A stretch of 9,062 nt of DNA, from NCBI GenBank assembly GCA_002429045.1, contig DIYM01000100.1, positions 1 through 9,062 of the forward strand, in the 5' to 3' direction. Origin of the DNA: Phycisphaerales bacterium UBA6054. GTDB lineage: Bacteria; Planctomycetota; Phycisphaerae; Phycisphaerales; UBA1924. Each line of letters begins with the position of its first letter. Positions within the stretch are counted from its first letter, which is position 1. A model generated the notes under the pieces. That model was not told where the DNA came from and made no database searches. It saw only the letters and a list, made by a program, of their open reading frames with translations. Shown here in pieces: positions 1-8,911 of the stretch. The position numbers and the translations under genes are program-made.

Positions 1-423
1 CTGTTGGTGTGGTGCTTGGTGGGGGCGGTGGGCGGGGTCTCCTGGTGGATGGGGCGGGTGTTCGACGCCGCGAGCTTGGGGGAGGACGAGGCCCGCTCGT
101 CGGGCGTGCCGATCGGAGTGATCCGGTGCGTGCAGTTGATCGGTGCCGGCGTCCTGACGGCCGCCACGATCGTGATCGCCGGCCCGGTGGGCTTCGTGGG
201 TCTGGTCTGCCCGCACGCGGCCCGGATGATCCTGGGGCCATCGCACCGGGCACTCCTGGTCGGGTCCGCGCTCGCCGGGGTGGCGTTGGTCGTGGGTTCC
301 GACGCGATGGTCAAGGCGGCGTCCGGCCCGGCCGGGCGGGTGCCGGTGGGCGTGATCACATCGCTCATCGGCGGTCCGGTGTTCCTTGTGATCCTGCTCC
401 GCACGCGTCGCGTGTGGTCCTGA
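1..423 (+). CDS. FecCD/BtuC-family ABC transporter permease, 3' fragment
   Basis: This is the C-terminal 140 residues of an inner-membrane permease of the FecCD family, which passes iron-siderophore, haem or cobalamin through the membrane using a partner ATPase. The reading frame is open from the first base, so the start lies outside the window; family members are usually about 320-350 aa. Visible signatures are a cytoplasmic segment SLGEDEARSSGV (about residues 25-36 of the fragment), which matches the family's usual LGEERARSLGV-type sequence, and GPVGFVGLVCPHAAR (about 61-75), the most conserved family stretch. The final hydrophobic segment, PVGVITSLIGGPVFLVILL, is also typical. Four hydrophobic stretches can be seen. 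No ATPase gene follows it, because the next gene converges 12 bases downstream, so any ATPase and binding-protein genes must lie upstream. Nearness to the B12-dependent metH makes cobalamin a possible substrate, but sequence alone does not separate BtuC from siderophore permeases. Confidence 0.9.
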   Translation: MLVWCLVGAVGGVSWWMGRVFDAASLGEDEARSSGVPIGVIRCVQLIGAGVLTAATIVIAGPVGFVGLVCPHAARMILGPSHRALLVGSALAGVALVVGSDAMVKAASGPAGRVPVGVITSLIGGPVFLVILLRTRRVWS

Positions 424-435
424 TCGGCGTTCTGT

Positions 436-4020
<3,585 letters not shown>

Positions 4021-4025
4021 CCTTG

Positions 4026-4032
4026 CCTCCTT
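4026..4032 (-). promoter_or_regulatory. Shine-Dalgarno site of metH
   Basis: AAGGAGG on the minus strand sits five bases before the ATG at 4020. It is a near-perfect match to the 16S rRNA 3' end and decides the start codon in favour of 4020 over the upstream TTG at 4080. Confidence 0.85.
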
Positions 4033-4050
4033 GGTTGCCGGCGGACGCAC

Positions 4051-4080
4051 ATTATTCGTTTCTTCGGATATACGGATCAA
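4051..4080 (-). promoter_or_regulatory. Putative sigma-70-type promoter of metH
   Basis: On the minus strand, TTGATC (4080-4075, 4 of 6 to TTGACA) and AATAAT (4056-4051, 5 of 6 to TATAAT) are separated by 18 bases. It lies in an AT-rich patch that stands out in otherwise GC-rich DNA, just downstream of the terminator of the preceding gene and upstream of the ribosome-binding site. Transcription would start near 4043-4045, giving a leader of only about 23-25 bases. This is a motif match only, and planctomycete promoters are not well characterised. Confidence 0.45.
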
Positions 4081-4118
4081 GTTCTGGCCGTGAACTTTGT
4101 GCCCACCGAGCGCGCACG

Positions 4119-4147
4119 AAAAAGCCGGCCCCTTCTCGGGGCCGGCT
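4119..4147 (-). terminator. Intrinsic terminator of the long metalloprotease gene
   Basis: A perfect 10-bp stem (4123-4132 with 4138-4147, AGCCGGCCCC on the plus strand) closes a five-base loop. On the minus strand it is followed by a run of five T (4123-4119, the first belonging to the stem). It begins 29 bases past the TAA at 4177, the expected place for a rho-independent terminator, and it separates this gene from metH. Confidence 0.9.
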
Positions 4148-4176
4148 CGATGGTGAGAACGGGTGTCTGCGACCGT

Positions 4177-4253
4177 TTACGGGCAGCCGGCGTTGAACAG
4201 CCCGATGTAGGCCGAGATGTCGAAGAAGTTCAGCGTCCCGAACGGGGCGGCGA
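4177..4253. repeat. 77-bp exact repeat, copy 1 (3' end of long metalloprotease gene)
   Basis: These 77 bases, covering the stop codon and the last 25 codons or so, are identical to 7175-7251 at the end of the paralogous gene. Identity breaks at the base beyond the stop codon (4176 T against 7174 G) and at 4254 on the other side. Confidence 0.95.
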
Positions 4254-6768
4254 CATCAGCCGCGGGGTCGCCGGCGTTGTACAGCCCGATGTAGGCCGAG
4301 ATATCAAAGAAGTTGAGGACCCCGAACGGTTCGGCGAGGTCGGCCGCGGAGCAGCCGCCGGGCTGGTCGCATGTCAGACCGGAGAACTCGACCGCGTCCA
4401 CCGCGGCTTCGACGACGGACCCGCCGCCCGTGTCTTCGGCGATGAAGCGGATACGCACTTGCGATGTGGTGTCGACGAAGTCGGACACAACGAAGGACGA
4501 TGTGAACCAGCCGCCCGAGGCTTCGGGACCGCTCGGGCCGACAACCTCGAGATTGGTCCAGGAGTTTCCGTTGTCATCGGAGATCTGGACGGTGAAGACG
4601 TCCGCGCCGGCGTTGTCTCCGGCGGAGTTATCGTACCACCGGGCATAGGACACCGTGGCGTCGGGCGAACTCGACAGATCCACCGCAGGCGAGGTGAGGG
4701 TGGTCTGTCCGTCATCGACATCCGAGTTGCAGTTCCCGCCGTTTGTGGAGTTGTCGGTGAGATATGCCGAGCCGGAGCCGTCGAAGTCAAGCGGCGGGTC
4801 GCCGCGATCGCAGGCCACGGGCACGCCGCGGGTCCAGGCCCCGTCCGTCAGTCCCGCGGAGTTCGACACGGTCCAGCCCTGGTTGGTCTCGAAGTTGTCC
4901 GCGAACTCGACAGCGATCTCGCCGACCAGCGCCTCGAACGGTGCCGATGCGCCGCCCGCGGGCAGGGTGATCGGGCCAGACGTTGCGCCGGTGGCCTGGA
5001 CGTAGAACTGGGGCGAATCGCCGCAGTCGAACGCGGGCAGGGCGGCGGTGTAGTCATCGCCGCTCACGCTCGTCAGATCGACCGACTGGAACGCGCCGCT
5101 GCCCGAAGACCGGAAGAAGAGCTGGGGCTGGGCGACCAGGGAGTCCTCGCGCGGGTCGATGGTGACGTCGAAGGAGGTGCCGACCCCGGGGTCCAACTCG
5201 CCGGGTGCGCTGGCAATGATCCGCGGCTCGAGGAAGGGGAGATCGGTCGTCCCGATGGCCAGGTTGTAGAGCTGGATCTGGTTGGCCGACCCGCCCGAGA
5301 CACGGATGACGTAATCGCCCGCGGTCTCGGCGTCGAAGACGAGGTCCTCTGGCGAACCGAGCCCGGTGTTGTCGGCGGTCGCGAGCGGGACCGTCGGGGA
5401 GGCCGCGTCGTAGATATCGATCCGGAGATCGTGGATCGCGTTGTAGTTCGTGTTGGTGCCGGTGTTGCAGGCCTGGGTCTGGGGGCCCTGCAGGTAGCTG
5501 TCGGCGGCGGGCGCGACGTTGATGATGATCTGGGCACGCTCGGACAGCGTGATCTCGTAGTAGTCCTGGTCGGAGTTGTCGTCGATCGACACCTGGAGCA
5601 GGGAAGCCACGTCCGGGACGCCCAGCACGCCGAGGCTCGGCGCGTCGAACGGGTTGTCGCTCTGGGGCTCGAAGTTGTCCCCGTAGTGACGCTGCCCGTT
5701 GAGGACGTCGTCAAGCTGCGGGCCGTCGTAGGCCGTCGAGATAAACGGCTCCATCAGCTTCGTCTGGTTGGCGGGGCACACGTGCAGCATCGCCAGCCCG
5801 TGGCCGTGCTCGTGGGCGATGATGTTGCGGAGGCGGAGCGAGTTGCCTCCGGTGTTGTTGTAGAAGGTGTCGAAGGCGTCAAAGATCATGTCGCCATCGT
5901 CGGGGAAGTTGTTGTACGCGAGAACGCCGCCGTTGCCGTCGTTCTGGAAGTCGAACGCGCCGATGCGGATGTCACCCCGGACGCCGAGTTCGCCCGCCGC
6001 CTGGTTGCTGGTCGAGCCGTCGTCGTTGGGCTCGAAGACGTAGGTCGTGCCGATGAGTTCTTCCCATCGGTCGAAGACCTGGTCGAACAGGTTCTGCCAG
6101 GTCGCGGTGTTTCCGTAGATCCCGTCGAGCCAGGCGAAGAGCTGCGAGTTGCCGCTGCCCAGACCGATGTTGAGGTTGCGGATGAAGGTCCCGTCGGGCA
6201 TGTAGGAGTACGTCAGCGTGGTGGGCGTGCCCTGGGACAGCCCGCCCCCGTCGGTCGCGGTGCGGGACCAGCGGGTGGTCTGCTGGAACCGGATCTGGTA
6301 GGGGAACTCGATCAGGCTGTTGACCGCGAACGCGTACTCCCGGTCGGTGTCGGGCGAGAAGCAGAGCGCCGGGGGGACCATGCCCTGCTCGAGCGAATCG
6401 GCGATCGCCCAGAACATGGCCCTCTGGCCCTCGCTGATGCGTGCGTCCATCTCGGGGGTCATCAGTTGCTCGGCGAACTGGCGCGGGGTGATGTCCGCTG
6501 GTTTGTCTTCCCAGGCCGAGGGGCCGCACTGCTGCATGGCTTCGGTGCCGAACCCGCCGGCGGCGACGATCGCCCGGCGATGCTCGGCCGGCATCAGGGT
6601 GATCAGGCGTGTCGCGATCTCGTGCTGGGCCAGCACCTCGGGGTGCGCGATCGCGTCGGGGACGCGCTCGTCGGCGTTGTTCGTGATCGCGATGCCGTCC
6701 GCGCCCGCGGCTTGGCCCGCCAGCATCGCGAACAGCACGATGCTTCCAGTTGTCGTTCGACCCTTCAT
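4177..6768 (-). CDS. Secreted matrixin-like metalloprotease with PPC-like, jelly-roll-like and GC-type dockerin domains (long paralog)
   Basis: This 863-aa exported protein is a probable zinc endopeptidase. A Sec signal peptide (about 1-23, possible cleavage after AGA) precedes a pro-region (about 24-165) with C81 and C136. The matrixin-like catalytic domain (about 166-370) starts at RWSRTATDG and carries HEHGHGLAMLH, with zinc ligands H319, H323 and H329, catalytic E320 and Met-turn M339 in KLMEP. Position 8 of the motif, normally Gly, is Ala326. A PPC-like beta domain follows (about 390-508, SIDDNSDQDYYEITL to GDYVIRVSG). Next come an Ig-like stretch (about 510-618), a MAM or jelly-roll-like domain (about 620-803, beginning DNFETNQGW) and the two-unit dockerin-like tail (806-863). 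The ATG at 6768 was preferred because AAGGA lies five bases upstream and the signal peptide follows directly; an upstream start at 6873 would bury the signal. It is a paralog of the next gene upstream, which lacks the Ig-like and jelly-roll modules. The substrate is unknown. Confidence 0.9.
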   Translation of the reverse strand: MKGRTTTGSIVLFAMLAGQAAGADGIAITNNADERVPDAIAHPEVLAQHEIATRLITLMPAEHRRAIVAAGGFGTEAMQQCGPSAWEDKPADITPRQFAEQLMTPEMDARISEGQRAMFWAIADSLEQGMVPPALCFSPDTDREYAFAVNSLIEFPYQIRFQQTTRWSRTATDGGGLSQGTPTTLTYSYMPDGTFIRNLNIGLGSGNSQLFAWLDGIYGNTATWQNLFDQVFDRWEELIGTTYVFEPNDDGSTSNQAAGELGVRGDIRIGAFDFQNDGNGGVLAYNNFPDDGDMIFDAFDTFYNNTGGNSLRLRNIIAHEHGHGLAMLHVCPANQTKLMEPFISTAYDGPQLDDVLNGQRHYGDNFEPQSDNPFDAPSLGVLGVPDVASLLQVSIDDNSDQDYYEITLSERAQIIINVAPAADSYLQGPQTQACNTGTNTNYNAIHDLRIDIYDAASPTVPLATADNTGLGSPEDLVFDAETAGDYVIRVSGGSANQIQLYNLAIGTTDLPFLEPRIIASAPGELDPGVGTSFDVTIDPREDSLVAQPQLFFRSSGSGAFQSVDLTSVSGDDYTAALPAFDCGDSPQFYVQATGATSGPITLPAGGASAPFEALVGEIAVEFADNFETNQGWTVSNSAGLTDGAWTRGVPVACDRGDPPLDFDGSGSAYLTDNSTNGGNCNSDVDDGQTTLTSPAVDLSSSPDATVSYARWYDNSAGDNAGADVFTVQISDDNGNSWTNLEVVGPSGPEASGGWFTSSFVVSDFVDTTSQVRIRFIAEDTGGGSVVEAAVDAVEFSGLTCDQPGGCSAADLAEPFGVLNFFDISAYIGLYNAGDPAADVAAPFGTLNFFDISAYIGLFNAGCP
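4180..4353 (-). repeat. Two-unit GC-type dockerin-like tail of the long metalloprotease
   Basis: Residues 806-863 consist of two similar units, one with DLAEPFGVLNFFDISAYIGL and one with DVAAPFGTLNFFDISAYIGL. Each is 28-30 residues. A Cys opens the first unit (C806) and another closes the second (C862 in NAGCP), which suggests a disulfide clasp. The layout resembles dockerin, which has two repeats each holding a loop and a helix. However, the Asp/Asn ligands at loop positions 3 and 5 of classical dockerins are replaced by Ala and Pro, and the loop is one residue longer. I recall the name GC-type dockerin for such tails in Phycisphaerales; the binding partner is unknown to me. Confidence 0.8.
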
Positions 6769-6773
6769 CGGCT

Positions 6774-6778
6774 TCCTT
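6774..6778 (-). promoter_or_regulatory. Shine-Dalgarno site of the long metalloprotease gene
   Basis: AAGGA on the minus strand, within GAAAGGAAG, lies five bases before the ATG at 6768. It supports that start, which places the signal peptide at the N-terminus, over the in-frame upstream start at 6873. Confidence 0.7.
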
Positions 6779-6935
6779 TCTTTGATGACAGCAACCGCCC
6801 ACTCGGCGTGATTGCTTCCACAAGTGGCGTGGCGGGTTGGTAGACCGGCCACCGCCTCCGATCCGAGGCGCATCCGAGCGCCCTTTCGTGACGCGAGTGA
6901 GACCCCGTTCCCGGAGAGAACGTCCGAGAACGAAT

Positions 6936-6973
6936 CACGCCCAGAACGCTCGAACGAGGTCCACCTGGGCGTG
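6936..6973. repeat. Nested inverted repeat, candidate operator or leader structure
   Basis: Arms CACGCCCAG (6936-6944) and CTGGGCGTG (6965-6973) are perfect 9-bp inverted copies 20 bases apart. The spacer holds a second small palindrome, CTCG-AA-CGAG (6949-6958). The element lies about 170-205 bases upstream of the long metalloprotease start. It could fold in RNA or bind a dimeric regulator. No T-tract follows on either strand, so it does not look like an intrinsic terminator. Confidence 0.45.
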
Positions 6974-7115
6974 CATGATGCCTCGAATACGCACCGATCC
7001 CCTGGTCTGATGCGGAATTCCGTGGCGATCTGGCCGTTTGGGGGGTTCCCACGATCACGTACGCCCGGTATCCCCGCATCCGGGCCCGCGAGTGCTCTCC
7101 CGTCGGTCGGGTGCG

Positions 7116-7149
7116 CGAAAACACCGGACCAGATGGTCCGGTGTTTTCG
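7116..7149 (-). terminator. Intrinsic terminator of the short metalloprotease gene
   Basis: A perfect 15-bp inverted repeat (7116-7130 with 7135-7149) closes a four-base loop. Its arms run CGAAAACACCGGACC and the complement, so on the minus strand a GC-rich stem ends in TTTTCG. It starts 25 bases after the TAA at 7175. Because an A-run and a T-run flank the core symmetrically, it could also stop transcription coming from the plus strand. Confidence 0.85.
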
Positions 7150-7174
7150 ACAGCGTGCGGGCGCGAGTTGCGTG

Positions 7175-7251
7175 TTACGGGCAGCCGGCGTTGAACAGCC
7201 CGATGTAGGCCGAGATGTCGAAGAAGTTCAGCGTCCCGAACGGGGCGGCGA
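7175..7251. repeat. 77-bp exact repeat, copy 2 (3' end of short metalloprotease gene)
   Basis: This stretch is identical over 77 bases to 4177-4253 and includes the stop codon and the second dockerin-like unit. The sequences outside both edges differ at once. Confidence 0.95.
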
Positions 7252-8911
7252 TGTCCGCGGAAGCGGAACCGTCGTTGAACGACGCGATGAACGCGGAGAT
7301 GTCGAAGAAGTTGAGGGTGCCGAACGGGGCGGCGACATCCGCGGGCGAGCACTGGCCCACCGAGTCGATGAAGAGCGTCAGCAGGTACCGTTGGATGCTG
7401 TTGGTGCTGTCCCCGTTGATTTGGATGACGTAATCGCCGGGTTGGAACACGTCGACGATGATGGACTCGGTGCCCCCCGCCGGGGTCGCGTTGGCCGAGC
7501 CGACCGGCGCGAACGGGGCCTGCCCTTCGAGCAAGAAGACCGAGAGATCGTGGATCGCGTTGTAGTCCGTGAACGCCCCGGTGTTGCAGAACTGGGTCTG
7601 CGGGCCCTGCTGATATGCGGCGGCGGCGGGTGAAACGGTGATCTGGACCTCGCCCGGTGCGGTCAGTGTGAATCCATAGAAATCGAAGTCCGTGTTGTCA
7701 TCGATCGAGACGTTCTCAACGATCGCGAAGCCGTTCACGCCCAGGTCGCCGAGGTGGGGGGGGTTGTCCGGGTCGTTGCTCTGCGGCTCGAAGTTGTCGC
7801 CGTAGCGGCGCTGCCCTCCGAGGATATCGTCGAGCTGCGGCCCGTCGAAGGCGGTGCTCGCGAAGGGCTCCATCAGCTTGGTCTGGTTCTGCGGGCACAC
7901 GTGCAGCATGCCCAGCCCGTGCCCGTGCTCGTGGGCGATCACGTTGCGGAGCCGGCGTGAGTTGGCCGAGGTGTTGTTGAAGAAGCTGTCCCGGTCGAAG
8001 ATCATGTCTCCGTCGTTGGGGAAGTTGTTGTAGGCGAGCGTGCCGCCGTTGCTCGAATCGTTCTGGAGATTGAACGCGCCGATGCGGACGTCCCCGCGGA
8101 CACCGAGCACGCCGACGTTCTGATTGGTGTTCACGCCGTCATCGTTGGGCTCGTAGACGTAGGTCACGCCGATGAGTTCTTCCCAGCGGTCGAAGACCTG
8201 ATCGAACAGCGGTTGCCAGGTGGCGGGGCTGCCGTAGATGCCGTTGAGCCAGTTGAACAGGGACGAGGTTCCGCTGCCGACCCCGATGTTGATGTTGGGG
8301 ATGAAGGTGCCGTCGGGGACGTACGAGTACGTCAGGGTGATCGGGTCGCCCTGGAGGATGCCGGGCCCGTCGGTTGCGGTCGATGTCCAGCGGTCGCTCC
8401 CCTGGAAACGCGGGTTGTTGTTCTGGAGCGACTGCTGGAAGAGCTGGTTGGCCGCTTCGACAAAGTGCGGATCCGCATCGGGCGCATAGCAGGCTTGGGG
8501 GAGTGTGTAGCCATCGTCGATCGACTGCTGCATGGCGTCGAGCATCGCGAGTTGGCCGCTGGTCATCGATGCCCGGAACTCGGGGTTTGTGATGTCGAGC
8601 GTCTCAACGGGCAGGCCCATGACGCCGCGGCGTCCCCCGTTGCTCTGCGGCGGCAGCCTGTTGCAGAGGGCGTACTCGGCGCCGAACCCGCCCTTCGCCC
8701 GGATCGCGTCGCGCTGGTCGGCCGGGAGCGAGGGGAGAAGCACCTGGGCGATGTCATGCTGGTCCAGGGCATGGAGGCTGGCGATCGATTCGGGGATGCG
8801 CTCGCCGTTGTCCCAGGCGATCGTGCCCACGGTGGAAGCGCTCGCCGCGCCCGATAGGCACAGAAGGGCCAGTGCGAGCGGGGCGGTGGTCGTCATCGGG
8901 GCGGTGTTCAT
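7175..8911 (-). CDS. Secreted matrixin-like metalloprotease with PPC-like and GC-type dockerin domains (short paralog)
   Basis: This 578-aa exported protein is a probable zinc endopeptidase of the metzincin clan. A signal peptide (about 1-25, hydrophobic core PLALALLCLSGAA, possible cleavage after ASA) is followed by a pro-region (about 26-172) with C83 and C141. The catalytic domain (about 173-380) opens with RWTSTATDG and contains HEHGHGLGMLH, a full match to HExxHxxGxxH: zinc ligands H327, H331 and H337, catalytic E328, turn G334 and Met-turn M347 in KLMEP. A PPC-like beta domain (about 400-515) and the two-unit dockerin-like tail (521-578) complete it. The six mature cysteines (83, 141, 339, 442, 521, 577) all have counterparts in the long paralog. 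The ATG at 8911 has GAGGA nine bases upstream; an in-frame ATG at 8896 is a less likely alternative. The gene has its own terminator, so it is probably not co-transcribed with the long paralog downstream. The substrate is unknown. Confidence 0.92.
   Translation of the reverse strand: MNTAPMTTTAPLALALLCLSGAASASTVGTIAWDNGERIPESIASLHALDQHDIAQVLLPSLPADQRDAIRAKGGFGAEYALCNRLPPQSNGGRRGVMGLPVETLDITNPEFRASMTSGQLAMLDAMQQSIDDGYTLPQACYAPDADPHFVEAANQLFQQSLQNNNPRFQGSDRWTSTATDGPGILQGDPITLTYSYVPDGTFIPNINIGVGSGTSSLFNWLNGIYGSPATWQPLFDQVFDRWEELIGVTYVYEPNDDGVNTNQNVGVLGVRGDVRIGAFNLQNDSSNGGTLAYNNFPNDGDMIFDRDSFFNNTSANSRRLRNVIAHEHGHGLGMLHVCPQNQTKLMEPFASTAFDGPQLDDILGGQRRYGDNFEPQSNDPDNPPHLGDLGVNGFAIVENVSIDDNTDFDFYGFTLTAPGEVQITVSPAAAAYQQGPQTQFCNTGAFTDYNAIHDLSVFLLEGQAPFAPVGSANATPAGGTESIIVDVFQPGDYVIQINGDSTNSIQRYLLTLFIDSVGQCSPADVAAPFGTLNFFDISAFIASFNDGSASADIAAPFGTLNFFDISAYIGLFNAGCP
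7178..7351 (-). repeat. Two-unit GC-type dockerin-like tail of the short metalloprotease
   Basis: Residues 521-578 hold two units, DVAAPFGTLNFFDISAFIAS and DIAAPFGTLNFFDISAYIGL, bounded by C521 and C577. The second unit is nearly the same as that of the long paralog, whereas the first unit has drifted (FIASFNDG in place of YIGLYNAG). As in the paralog, the usual dockerin calcium ligands at loop positions 3 and 5 are missing. Confidence 0.8.

Larger units (their letters stand above)
6769..7115. other. Non-coding region upstream of the long metalloprotease gene
   Basis: About 350 bases lie between the start of the long metalloprotease gene and the terminator of the short one. I find no convincing gene here: the open frames crossing it are out-of-frame extensions of the flanking genes. 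It holds the ribosome-binding site, a small hairpin (6853-6870, stem CGCCTC/GAGGCG with a six-base loop) and a nested inverted repeat (6936-6973, listed separately). GAACG occurs four times between 6918 and 6956. No clear -35/-10 pair for the downstream gene was seen, although its promoter should be here. Confidence 0.6.

Noticed and set aside
4021..4080. A 20-residue N-terminal extension of MetH from the TTG at 4080
   Set aside because: The strong AAGGAGG five bases before the ATG at 4020, and the promoter-like elements inside the extension, favour the shorter protein.
7013..7022. Palindrome CGGAATTCCG
   Set aside because: Several 10-base palindromes are expected by chance in 9 kb, and nothing else marks this one as a site.
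6765..7352. A 195-codon minus-strand frame covering the non-coding region before the long metalloprotease gene
   Set aside because: Its first part is the dockerin tail of the short metalloprotease read in the wrong frame, and it runs through the terminator. No family resemblance is visible in the rest.
8857..8862. Possible lipoprotein cysteine in the signal peptide of the short metalloprotease (ALLC)
   Set aside because: Leu at -1 does not fit a lipobox, and an ordinary signal peptidase I site (ASA) follows a few residues later.
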